Assembly: GCA_009840165.1 (NCBI GenBank)
Contig: VXOG01000111.1
Location: forward strand, 21,649-85,648
Source: Chloroflexota bacterium
GTDB lineage: Bacteria > Chloroflexota > Dehalococcoidia > Lucifugimonadales > UBA3495
Direction: 5' to 3'
Length of the DNA: 64,000 nucleotides
Position numbers and translations under genes: made by a program. The notes below the pieces were generated by a model. It was not told the DNA's origin. It saw only the letters and a program-made list of their open reading frames with translations, and did not search any database. How positions within the stretch are numbered: position 1 is the first letter of the stretch; every line of letters starts with the position of its first letter. Shown here piece by piece: positions 52,589-60,085 of the stretch.

Positions 52589-53986
52589 TCAACTTCGCAG
52601 GTCAATGACCCGCCGGGCTTTGACCTGTGTACGCTCAAACTCCCCTTCCGGTTTGAGCTCCACCGAAACCCCAACGCCCAACGCCCGTCGCAGCGTGTCG
52701 CCAACCTGGGCGCGTAAGGACTCCAATGCCTGCGGCCCACCTTCGCCGGCGGCCCATACCTGAGCCGAAACTTCCGTCTGCACCGTCAAGCGGTCAAGAT
52801 AGCCGCGCTCCCGTTCCACCACGAGCCGGAATTCGCCGCCAAATTCGTCCCACCCGCGTAGTACGTCCTCCACCCGCGAAGGAAATACGTTCTGGCCTCG
52901 TATGATGAGCATGTCGTCGGCCCGGCCGTAGATCCCCAGCGGCAGGGTGGGATAAGTGCGCCCGCACGGACAGTCGATCATGTCCCAACGGGCAATGTCC
53001 CCCGACCAGTACCGGATCATGGGCTGGGATTCCCGCTCCAGGTGCGTGTACACGGGTACGCCCTCCGCACCCATGGGAACTACTTCGTGGCTCTCGGCAT
53101 CCATCAACTGCGTGTACACGATGTCCTGCCACAGGTGCATCCCCCGCTCCAGGTGGCGACATCCCCCGTTGGTCATCCATGGCGTCATTTCCGCCATGCT
53201 GCCTTGATCCACTACGTAGCATCCGAAAGCGTCCTCAATCGCCTGCCGGGTGGTTGGGACACTCGCTCCGGGTTCGCCGCTGAAGAACATCAGGCGAAAC
53301 GCGAAATCGGACCGCGGGTCAACCCCCATCTCCCGCGCGGTTTCCGCCAGGTAGAGCGCATACGACGGCGTGGCGTACAGCGCCGCAGGCTTGACCATCT
53401 GCGCCCACTCCACAGCGCGCTCCGTCTGCCCCGGCGTGCCGGCGCCAAACGGGAAGCACGCCGCGCCCAGCCGCTCCGCGCCGACCAGCGCGCCCCAACT
53501 GCCCACGTACAGGCTGAAAACCGCCGCCACCATTACCGTGTCGCCGGGCCGGACGCCGGCGGCCCACAGGATGCGCGCGTGGGCCTCCCCGATACGTTCC
53601 CAATCACCCCGACTGATACCAAATACCGTAGGCCGGCCCGTGGTGCCTGACGTGCCGTGAATCCGGTACACCTGGTCGGGAGGCACGCACAGGAACCGTC
53701 CGTATGGGGGGTATTCCTCTTGCTCCCTGCGGACTTCTTCCTTGGTGAGGATGGGCAGTTGCTCGAACTCTTCCAAGCTTCTGATGTTGGACGGGTCAAC
53801 CGGCGCATCCCGCCAGAATTCCCGGTAGAAACCCGAACGCTCCCAAGCGTACCGAACCTGGCCCTGAATCTTCTCCAAGACCACCGCATCCCGGTCCTCA
53901 GGAGCCATGGATTCCAAGTGACTGTCCCAGTGTTCCGCCTCACCGGGAGGGACATAAGCGGGATCGTATCTTGGCGGCCAGGGCAT
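52589..53986 (-). CDS. Phenylacetate-CoA-ligase-like adenylate-forming enzyme
   Basis: A 465-residue PaaK-like ligase. YRIHGTSGTTGRPTVFGISRGDW is the ATP-binding P-loop-like motif, with VMVAAVFSLYVGSWGALVG behind it. The region reading MIDCPCGRTYPTLPLGIYGRADDMLIIRGQNVFPSRVEDVL carries the hinge (GRADDM), and the C-terminal lysine is expected in ERTQVKARRVID (near K458). PaaK-type enzymes activate aryl or short acids with ATP to CoA esters. Its stop lies only 6 bp before the start side of the small mutase subunit gene in the same direction of reading, so it is in the mutase operon. A ligase for 2-hydroxyisobutyrate or a related acid is therefore a good guess. Confidence 0.85.
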   Translation of the reverse strand: MPWPPRYDPAYVPPGEAEHWDSHLESMAPEDRDAVVLEKIQGQVRYAWERSGFYREFWRDAPVDPSNIRSLEEFEQLPILTKEEVRREQEEYPPYGRFLCVPPDQVYRIHGTSGTTGRPTVFGISRGDWERIGEAHARILWAAGVRPGDTVMVAAVFSLYVGSWGALVGAERLGAACFPFGAGTPGQTERAVEWAQMVKPAALYATPSYALYLAETAREMGVDPRSDFAFRLMFFSGEPGASVPTTRQAIEDAFGCYVVDQGSMAEMTPWMTNGGCRHLERGMHLWQDIVYTQLMDAESHEVVPMGAEGVPVYTHLERESQPMIRYWSGDIARWDMIDCPCGRTYPTLPLGIYGRADDMLIIRGQNVFPSRVEDVLRGWDEFGGEFRLVVERERGYLDRLTVQTEVSAQVWAAGEGGPQALESLRAQVGDTLRRALGVGVSVELKPEGEFERTQVKARRVIDLRS

Positions 53987-53992
53987 CGCGGA

Positions 53993-54430
53993 TTACCTGC
54001 GGAGATTGTCGTTGATGAACTGCACCATCTCGCCGGTGAACGTTCCCACCGGAAACACGCCGTCCACTCCGATAGCCTTCAATCCGGCAACATCGCCATC
54101 GGGTATTGTACCGCCTACCAACAGCGTAACGTCGCCGGAACCGAGGTCGCCACGTAGCCCATGCCGCTCCAGCGCTCCCACCATGCGCGGCATCAGCCGC
54201 ATGTGGGCGCCAGACAGGATGCTGATGCCAACCACGTCCACATCTTCCTGAGCCGCCGCCGCCGCCACCTGGTCCGCCGTAACCCGCATTCCCAGATAGA
54301 CGACTTCCATCCCGGCATCGCGCAGGGCGCGTGCGATGACCTTGATGCCCCGGTCGTGTCCATCCAGCCCCAGCTTGGCAAGCAGCACACGGGGAGGGTT
54401 GGCAGGCGTTTGATGAACTTGCGAGGTCAT
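53993..54430 (-). CDS. hcmB: Cobalamin-binding small subunit of the acyl-CoA mutase
   Basis: A 145-residue stand-alone B12 domain. The cobalt ligand motif is KLGLDGHDRGIKVI (H25 in DGHDRG), followed by the S-x-L segment VGISILSGAHMRLMP and GGTIPDGD near the C-terminus, the three marks of base-off/His-on cobalamin domains. Its sequence is that of the mutase C-terminal domain rather than of methionine synthase. It is encoded separately from the large subunit, 45 bp downstream of it, as in isobutyryl- and 2-hydroxyisobutyryl-CoA mutases. The symbol rests on the partner subunit's signature. Confidence 0.88.
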   Translation of the reverse strand: MTSQVHQTPANPPRVLLAKLGLDGHDRGIKVIARALRDAGMEVVYLGMRVTADQVAAAAAQEDVDVVGISILSGAHMRLMPRMVGALERHGLRGDLGSGDVTLLVGGTIPDGDVAGLKAIGVDGVFPVGTFTGEMVQFINDNLRR

Positions 54431-54475
54431 TGCTTTCTGTCCGCAAACACTATACCTCAGGCGCGCAAATGTCGT

Positions 54476-56098
54476 TTAAAACACCCCCGGGTCCACGTAC
54501 TCACCCCACTCGTCGCGCAACGCGCCCATGATCTCCCCTTCCGTAACGCCTGATGCCACGGCGGCGAGGATGGACGGCATCAGGTTCTCGTCCGCTCGCG
54601 CCGTCTTAACGATGTTCCGCAGGCCCGCCGTCGCGTCCGACTCGCTCCGTGCCTGCCGCGCGGTCGTGAGCCGCTCAATCTGCCGCTCCTCCTCGGCATA
54701 GTCGAACTCGAACAGCTCCAGCGACCCGGTGGACGCTGCCTCGTCGCGGTATTCGTCGTTCACACCAACGATGGTGTAGTCTCCGGACTCCACGCGCTGT
54801 TGGTAGCGGTATGATGCCTGGGCGATTTCGCTTTCGATATACCCGTTCCCGACGGCCTCCAGCATCCCTTGCAGCATACTGCCGTTGCCCATCCCGTCGA
54901 TCCGCTCGATATAGGCCATGGCCGCCTCTTCCAGCCGATTGGTCAGTGTCTCCAGGTAAGCCGACCCGCCCAGCGGATCGGGCGTCGCCGCCACTCCCGA
55001 CTCGTGCGCCAGGATCATCTGAGTCGCCAGCGAAATCCGCATCGCCTCTTCTGACGGAATGTCGTAAGCCTCGTCGTAGCCGCTGACGTGTAGCGACTGG
55101 GTTCCGCCCAGCACCGCCGCCAGCGCTTGCAGTCCGCCGCGCAGGATGTTGTTCAACGGGTCCTGCCGAACCAGCGTTGACCCCAGCGTCTGCGTATGGA
55201 ACCGCATCCGCATGGATTCGGGCCGCGTTGCCCTGTAGCGGTCCCGCATCAATCGCGCCCACATGCGCCGCGCTGCCCGGAACTTCGCGATCTCCTCGAA
55301 AAAGTCGTTATGCACGCCGAAGAAGTGCGACAACCTAGGCGCGAATGCGTCCACCGGAAGCCCGCGCCGTTGCGCCGACTCGACGTAAGCCATACCCTGC
55401 GCTATGGTGAACGCCAATTCCTGAATTGCGTCGGATCCGGCCTCCCTAGTGTGGTACCCGCTGATGGATATGGTGTACCAGTTGGGCACGTGTTTGGTGC
55501 AGAACTCCACCACGTCGGTGGTCAGTTTCAATGCAGGACCCGGCGGCAGGGCAAAGGTCTTCTGCCCGTGAAACTCCTTCAGCGAGTCGTTCTGCACCGT
55601 ACCGCGCAGCGACTCCCACGGCGTACTCCGCTTTTCGGCGGTGTGCAGGAACATCGCCAACAGCACGATGGCCGGGTGGTTGATGGTCAACGACACACTG
55701 GCCTGGTCCAGCGGTATTCCGTCGAACAGCTCCCCCATGTCGGCGGCCGAGTCGATGGCTACCCCCAGCCGTCCCACTTCGCCCTCGGCCAGCTCGTGGT
55801 CGGAGTCATAGCCGGTCAGCGTCGGATGGTCAAAGTCGGTGCTCAACCCGGTCTGCCCGTGGGCCAACAGAAACCGATAACGCTCGTTCGTCGCCCGCGC
55901 CGTCCCGAAACCGGCAATCTGCCGCCGCGTCCACAACCGGCCGCGGTACATGGTGGGGTAGGCCCCTCGCGTAAACGGAAACTCGCCGGGGTTGCCCAGG
56001 TCCGCCGTAGGGTCGAAACCGTCGGCGCCGAGCTGCGCCGGAGAGTACAGAGGCTCAATGGGAACGCCGGAGAGAGTGTGGAGGTCGCTGCTAGTCAT
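54476..56098 (-). CDS. hcmA: 2-Hydroxyisobutyryl-CoA mutase-type large subunit
   Basis: A 540-residue barrel of the methylmalonyl-CoA mutase family without the B12 domain. Aligning with methylmalonyl-CoA mutase at WTxRQxAGF, GQxGLSxxFD, LKExxxxxT and SISGYH, spacings are exact: Tyr89 becomes Ile61 (RQIAGFG), Ala116 becomes Asp88 (LSTDFD), Arg207 becomes Gln179 (EFHGQKT), and His244 stays His216. Ile plus Asp is the known mark of 2-hydroxyisobutyryl-CoA mutase, whose Asp binds the substrate hydroxyl; isobutyryl-CoA mutase has Phe and methylmalonyl-CoA mutase has Tyr/Arg. It would interconvert 2-hydroxyisobutyryl-CoA and 3-hydroxybutyryl-CoA with its B12 partner downstream. No MeaB-type GTPase chaperone gene is in the window. 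Confidence 0.82.
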   Translation of the reverse strand: MTSSDLHTLSGVPIEPLYSPAQLGADGFDPTADLGNPGEFPFTRGAYPTMYRGRLWTRRQIAGFGTARATNERYRFLLAHGQTGLSTDFDHPTLTGYDSDHELAEGEVGRLGVAIDSAADMGELFDGIPLDQASVSLTINHPAIVLLAMFLHTAEKRSTPWESLRGTVQNDSLKEFHGQKTFALPPGPALKLTTDVVEFCTKHVPNWYTISISGYHTREAGSDAIQELAFTIAQGMAYVESAQRRGLPVDAFAPRLSHFFGVHNDFFEEIAKFRAARRMWARLMRDRYRATRPESMRMRFHTQTLGSTLVRQDPLNNILRGGLQALAAVLGGTQSLHVSGYDEAYDIPSEEAMRISLATQMILAHESGVAATPDPLGGSAYLETLTNRLEEAAMAYIERIDGMGNGSMLQGMLEAVGNGYIESEIAQASYRYQQRVESGDYTIVGVNDEYRDEAASTGSLELFEFDYAEEERQIERLTTARQARSESDATAGLRNIVKTARADENLMPSILAAVASGVTEGEIMGALRDEWGEYVDPGVF

Positions 56099-56163
56099 AG
56101 CCGTTTCCTCGGAGAAGAGCGAGTTTAAGGTTCAAGCACTATTACCCGCCAATGGTGTTAATG

Positions 56164-56943
56164 TTATGGGTCACGCTCGATGATGGCAATGTGCTCCACC
56201 GCATCGTCGCAAAGCTCTGGTAATAGGTTCTGTATGAGCGGGTTCATCTGACTGGTGCTCATCGGTCCGTTTTGGCGCAACACGTACCTGACCGCGTCGC
56301 AAAATTGAGCGGTGATTGACGCCCTGGGGTTAGTAGCAAACGCTTCGCCCGTCGTTCGCAGTTCCACCAGTCGCTCGTTCATGTTGTTGCGAATTGCGTA
56401 GTGGGCCGCCACCGCTCTATTTGACGCCGACCTTGCAACCGTAGCTTTGCTCGCCTGCGCTTGTTGCGCCATCGCGTCGAGTTCGGTCAGCGCGTCCGCG
56501 GGTACTAGAACCCCGAGATTGCCATACTCCCGTAGGTCCTGCGCGATGTCTTTCACTCCGCCCGGGTCGGTAATGGAAACTCCTAATTCGTGATTCCTGA
56601 ACAGACCGCCATTAGTGAGATTCGATGAGGTCACAATTGCGGTATGCTCATCTGCCACGTAGGCTTTGGCGTGCAGATAGCGCAGGTGACGAACCGTCGT
56701 ACCAGGAATTTGCTCACACAGCCACGCCAATGCCCCGATGTCCAGCGAGCCGTCAATCAGGCTATCCGCGTGCAAGTTAGTCAGCACGTCAACCCGCACC
56801 GATGCTCGCCGTGAACGCAATTTGCTTGCCAACCGTTCAACCGGCTGGCGAGTGATGTACGGCGCGGCGATGATTGCCGACTCTTGGATTGAGCCGGCGA
56901 ACCGGTCAAACGTGGCGCCCCATGGCGATTTGATGCTCTGCAC
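56164..56943 (-). CDS. Phospholipase D-like domain protein, nuclease-type
   Basis: A 259-residue protein from a GTG at 56943 with GAGGG upstream. The single HKD-type motif reads LHAKAYVADEHTAIVTSSNLTNGGL (H91, K93, N108) with E119 in NHELG, as in Nuc/BfiI-style enzymes that work as dimers of single-motif chains. The C-terminal part (about 200-259, NGPMSTSQMNPLIQNLLPELCDD) looks like a winged-helix or wHTH-like region that may bind DNA and seems to end early. Possible roles are restriction-like nuclease or repair. It is alone on the minus strand, between the mutase genes and a toxin-antitoxin pair, which suggests an accessory insertion. Confidence 0.7.
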   Translation of the reverse strand: MQSIKSPWGATFDRFAGSIQESAIIAAPYITRQPVERLASKLRSRRASVRVDVLTNLHADSLIDGSLDIGALAWLCEQIPGTTVRHLRYLHAKAYVADEHTAIVTSSNLTNGGLFRNHELGVSITDPGGVKDIAQDLREYGNLGVLVPADALTELDAMAQQAQASKATVARSASNRAVAAHYAIRNNMNERLVELRTTGEAFATNPRASITAQFCDAVRYVLRQNGPMSTSQMNPLIQNLLPELCDDAVEHIAIIERDP

Positions 56944-57060
56944 TCGAATCCCTCATCCCTGATGACGTGCCATTATTGAGCTAACGTAATCCGGTGCGCA
57001 AGCTGCCAGCGGCACTTTCCGGGATTACGCCTGCCTGAAAGCGCTTTACACGAACGAATA

Positions 57061-57098
57061 TGAAAATGGCTGCCGCCCTCGAAACTAGAGCGACAGCC
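57061..57098 (-). terminator. Intrinsic terminator after higBA
   Basis: On the minus strand a stem GGCTGTCGCTCT/AGGGCGGCAGCC (57068-57098, with G-U pairs) is followed by ATTTTC. It lies 24 bp past the higA stop. Confidence 0.7.
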
Positions 57099-57121
57099 GT
57101 TCAGTGTTCTGCCAATGCTTT

Positions 57122-57511
57122 TCAATCTGATGCAGCAACCGACGGATGCGCTTCTACTCTAATCAGAACCTCGACCGGGATTCCAAAGCGTTGGTGTAGT
57201 AATTGCGCCACTCCGTGCGTAATCGCTGTCTGCCCGGCTAACATCGCGTCAAGACTTTCCGCGTCTCCAGCCAATGAAATCAACTGCTCGCGCGTCACCA
57301 TTTGCTGGTCCAGCATGAACTCAAGCATTGAATGAGGATTGGGGGCGCCATTCATGGGATAGTGCTCGTCCTCATACTCTATGACCATCGCTGAGATGCG
57401 GATTAATTCCGCTTCCTCCGTACTGCCAGGAGCGCAATTTATCAAGTCATCGATTCTGGCTAGCGCTGCCTCGAACTCCGCTTCGGTTCGGATCTGCTTG
57501 ATTTCCAGCAT
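57122..57511 (-). CDS. higA: HigA-type antitoxin
   Basis: The start is an ATG at 57511 or an overlapping GTG at 57514. The 129-130 residue protein begins MLEIKQIRTEAEFEAALARIDDLINCAPGS and contains the EYEDEHYPMNGAPNPHSMLEFMLDQ stretch, followed by an HTH (VTREQLISLAGDAESLDAMLAG, ITHGVAQLLHQRFGIP). This matches HigA-family antitoxins that end in an Xre-like DNA-binding domain and repress their own operon. The recognition helix looks degenerate in the middle (SLAGDAESLDAML), so DNA binding may be weakened. Its start overlaps the toxin stop, and the toxin lies first, the normal hig order. Confidence 0.82.
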   Translation of the reverse strand: MLEIKQIRTEAEFEAALARIDDLINCAPGSTEEAELIRISAMVIEYEDEHYPMNGAPNPHSMLEFMLDQQMVTREQLISLAGDAESLDAMLAGQTAITHGVAQLLHQRFGIPVEVLIRVEAHPSVAASD

Positions 57512-57513
57512 CA

Positions 57514-57807
57514 CTAAACCTCCTCTGCATCGATTCTGTCGTATTCGGCGTGCGTGCCAATGAACCGGACAAAAACCATGTGGTACCGGTATCGGATGTG
57601 AACCACCAGCCGATAGGTATTACCCTTGATGTTAAACACTACCCGGTCGTTAGCGATGATACTCGCAGTGGGATAGTGCTGCTTCACGCAGGCCGGTGAA
57701 TCCCAATTTGCCTTTTCGGCATCCTTATGCCATGCGTCTAACGATCGTTCGGCGTCGGGGTATCGTTCCCAAAACTCCTGAAGCGTCCTTCTCTTAACGA
57801 CCCACAC
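57514..57807 (-). CDS. higB: HigB-type mRNA interferase toxin
   Basis: The start is set at a GTG at 57807 (MWVVKRRTLQEFWERYPDAE), with GGAGGG just upstream; the open frame reaches a TTG at 57819, but the family starts at this point. The 97-residue RelE-fold protein has VKRRTLQEFWERYPDAE, the YPTASIIANDRVVFNIKGNTYRLVVHI strands, and MVFVRFIGTHAEYDRIDAEEV at the C-terminus, all matching the HigB/RelE-type family including FIGTHAEYD. HigB cleaves mRNA at the ribosome; HigA neutralises it. A TGGTATAAT box lies 22 nt upstream. Confidence 0.92.
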   Translation of the reverse strand: MWVVKRRTLQEFWERYPDAERSLDAWHKDAEKANWDSPACVKQHYPTASIIANDRVVFNIKGNTYRLVVHIRYRYHMVFVRFIGTHAEYDRIDAEEV

Positions 57808-57828
57808 TACACCCTCCAAGTGCTTAGG

Positions 57829-57837
57829 ATTATACCA
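57829..57837 (-). promoter_or_regulatory. Extended -10 promoter box for higBA
   Basis: The minus strand reads TGGTATAAT, an extended -10 box 22 nt before the higB GTG. HigA autorepression would be expected at this site; no palindromic operator is obvious. Confidence 0.55.
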
Positions 57838-57919
57838 TCAACGCTCCAATGGACTGCCCGGCCGGTGATTCGTCCAACAAGTCTAGAATCCCAAAACCGG
57901 CGAATCCTGATTCTGACGA

Positions 57920-58966
57920 TCACTTCTCAAGCGCAGGAATGATGTGCTTGGCGAAGGCTTGCACTTCGGCTTCGGGCGGGGCGAAGGTCAGGCAGGGCAT
58001 GAGGTAAATCTGGTTCACGCCGTGCTGCGCCATCTCGCGGATGCGCTGGGTGCAGTGTTCCGGGGTGCCGACCAACCCCATGGCGTCGCACAGTTGGGTG
58101 TTCACGTCGTCGCTGACGAACCTGGTCAGGTCGATGGCTTCCTCCCAATTGGGGGCATGGCCCAGGTCGGGATAGACGTCGCGCACCGCCTGGGGAATTT
58201 CGTAGTCAGGCAGGTCGATGTCCGAGTAGGGCAGCCAGTTGGGGCCGCCCCACAGCAGGGCCCAATGTACCGATACAGGCCGGGCCAACCGCCGGGCTTC
58301 GTCGTTTGAATCGGCGATACAGGTCCGCACTGCGAACACCACGTCCAGGTCGTCCAACGTGCGCCCGCTGCGCTTGGCACCCGTTTCCAGGTGCTCCAGG
58401 GCTTTGCCGACGATGCCAGGCGTGTATCCCACCAGCACCAGCGCGCCGTCGGCAACCTCGCCGGCCAGTTCCAGCGAGCGCGGCCCCGATGCCGCCATCA
58501 GTACCGGTACACCGGCGCCTCCGTCGCTGCCCGCAAAGTCCAGCCGGTTGGAAAGCCCGCCGTAGTCCACCGATTCGCCGGCCAGCAGGGCCTTCACTTC
58601 CGTGATGCAGCGGCGCATCTGCCGCAGGGTCGCCGGACGCCGTCCGATGGTAGTGGCCGAGGTGTAGCCGGTGCCGATGATGAACTTGGTCCGCCCCGGC
58701 GCGATTTCCGCGACAGTCTGCGCCGCTCCGGCAAGCACCGACGGAATCCGCCCGAAGGGGTTGGTAACGGCGGGGAACAAGCGCAGCCGGCTGGTCGCGC
58801 TGGCCGCCAGTCCCATGGTGACGAACGTGTCCCGGCAAATCATCTGGCTGTCCAGGATGCCTGCGCCGTCGAACCCCGCGTCTTCAATCTTCCCGATGAG
58901 TTCCAGCAACTCCGGCATGGGGGACGTGCCCGGCACCCGCATGGAAATCTTGATATTTTCCGACAT
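57920..58966 (-). CDS. LLM-class flavin/F420-dependent oxidoreductase
   Basis: The start is the ATG at 58966 (MSENIKISMRVPGTSPMPELLELIGKI) behind GGAGAG. The 348-residue luciferase-like barrel has FDGAGILDSQMICRDTFVTMGLAASATSRLRLFPAVTNPFGRIPSVLA, GRTKFIIGTGYTSATTIG, VPVLMAASGPRSLELAGEVADGALVL, and GMVGTPEHCTQRIREMAQHGVNQIYL-type ends, close to methylenetetrahydromethanopterin-reductase-like F420 enzymes. It probably uses F420 or FMN on an organic substrate. It lies just downstream of the ABC permease genes but is separated from them by a palindromic repeat and has its own -10 box at 59016. Confidence 0.9.
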   Translation of the reverse strand: MSENIKISMRVPGTSPMPELLELIGKIEDAGFDGAGILDSQMICRDTFVTMGLAASATSRLRLFPAVTNPFGRIPSVLAGAAQTVAEIAPGRTKFIIGTGYTSATTIGRRPATLRQMRRCITEVKALLAGESVDYGGLSNRLDFAGSDGGAGVPVLMAASGPRSLELAGEVADGALVLVGYTPGIVGKALEHLETGAKRSGRTLDDLDVVFAVRTCIADSNDEARRLARPVSVHWALLWGGPNWLPYSDIDLPDYEIPQAVRDVYPDLGHAPNWEEAIDLTRFVSDDVNTQLCDAMGLVGTPEHCTQRIREMAQHGVNQIYLMPCLTFAPPEAEVQAFAKHIIPALEK

Positions 58967-59015
58967 GAGAATCTTCTCTCCGTAAAGTAGGCTTTCGCGC
59001 AAAATTGTCGGTTTC

Positions 59016-59024
59016 AGTATAGCA
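59016..59024 (-). promoter_or_regulatory. Extended -10 promoter box for the LLM gene
   Basis: The minus strand reads TGCTATACT, as before the ThDP enzyme gene, about 50 nt upstream of the ATG at 58966. Confidence 0.5.
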
Positions 59025-59114
59025 ACCGAGGACTAACGGGTTACTCTGGCGGATTCCGGCCGGGCCCGTTCCGACATTGACCCATTTGATCGGATCACGC
59101 CATTGCCGACAAGG

Positions 59115-59142
59115 GTAGGGGCGAATGATTATTCGCCCCTAC
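59115..59142. repeat. 28-bp palindrome, GTAGGGGCGA family, copy 3
   Basis: Arms GTAGGGGCGAAT and ATTCGCCCCTAC flank a 4-nt GATT loop. It lies between the ABC permease gene and the LLM gene, beyond the end of the importer operon. Confidence 0.9.
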
Positions 59143-59179
59143 GATCGAGATACCACCCGAACCTGCATCGTCTCTTTGA

Positions 59180-60073
59180 CTATCTCAGCCGCCGCAGCCT
59201 CGGATCCAGCGTGTCGCGCAACCAGTCGCCGAAGAGGTTGAGCGCGATTACCACGGTGGTGATCGCCAGACCCGGCATTAGCGACAGCCACCACAGGTCC
59301 AGCAGGTTGTTCCGGCCTTCCGACACCATGATTCCCCACGCCGGTTCACCAGGGGGAACGCCTACGCCCAGGAAGCTCAGCGAGGCTTCCAGCAGGATGG
59401 TCTGGCCAACCAGCAGGCTGATGATTACCAGCACCGTGTTCACGACGTTGGGGAATATATGCCGCCACATGATCACGTGAGGCGGAACACCGGCGACCAC
59501 CGCAAGGGTCACGAAATCCCTTTCTTTGATGCTGAGCACCTCGCCGCGAACCTGCCGGGCGAACCGAGCCCACACGGTCGCCATGATGGCGATCACCACG
59601 TTCTGGATGCCCGCGCCGCCCTGGATCGCCACGATGATGAGCGCCAACAGAATCGTCGGGAACCCCATCACGCCGTCGCACACTCGCATGAGTATCGCGT
59701 CGGTTTTGCCGCCCAGGTAGCCGGAAGCCACTCCAAGAGCCGTGCCCACCAGCGCTCCGAAACCCAGGGAAATCAGGCTGATGAACGCGGAGATACGGGC
59801 GCCGTAGATGAGGCGACTCAATATGTCCCGCCCAAGCAGGTCAACCCCCAGGATGTTTTCCGAGTTCTGGAAAGGCGCGATCCGCTGCACCCCCTTGAGG
59901 ACGTCCGGTTCCTGTGGGTCGTAGGGCGCCAGCAGAGGCGCGAACAGCGCGCAAATCAGTAGCACCAGCAGGGCTACAACCGGTATCCATGGAATCCGCG
60001 CTTCTCTAACCTTTGACAACCCGCGCCATGCCGTGTCCAGAGTTGACCTGGTAGTTGCCGTTTGTACTGCCAT
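59180..60073 (-). CDS. ABC transporter permease, peptide/nickel type (DppC-like)
   Basis: A 297-residue permease with an N-terminal single helix (IPWIPVVALLVLLICALFAPLLA) and a periplasmic loop (NSENILGVDLLGRDILSRL, the DppC/OppC signature). Then comes the binding-protein-dependent transport domain of about five helices, with the EAA-loop VAGVPPHVIMWRHIFPNVVNTV that docks to the ATPase. It imports dipeptides, nickel or related solutes together with the DppB-like protein. It is the last gene of the operon (binding protein, DppB, DppC). No dppD or dppF ATPase follows; the next gene downstream is an LLM oxidoreductase beyond a palindrome. Confidence 0.92.
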   Translation of the reverse strand: MAVQTATTRSTLDTAWRGLSKVREARIPWIPVVALLVLLICALFAPLLAPYDPQEPDVLKGVQRIAPFQNSENILGVDLLGRDILSRLIYGARISAFISLISLGFGALVGTALGVASGYLGGKTDAILMRVCDGVMGFPTILLALIIVAIQGGAGIQNVVIAIMATVWARFARQVRGEVLSIKERDFVTLAVVAGVPPHVIMWRHIFPNVVNTVLVIISLLVGQTILLEASLSFLGVGVPPGEPAWGIMVSEGRNNLLDLWWLSLMPGLAITTVVIALNLFGDWLRDTLDPRLRRLR

Positions 60074-60085
60074 GTCCAGGCCCCC

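Noticed and set aside
54476-56098. Methylmalonyl-CoA mutase annotation
   Set aside because: The Tyr89, Ala116 and Arg207 equivalents are Ile, Asp and Gln, so methylmalonyl specificity is not supported.
56944-57060. tRNA gene
   Set aside because: A GGTTCGAATCC-like piece (CACTCGAATCCC) is near, but no acceptor or anticodon arm could be folded.
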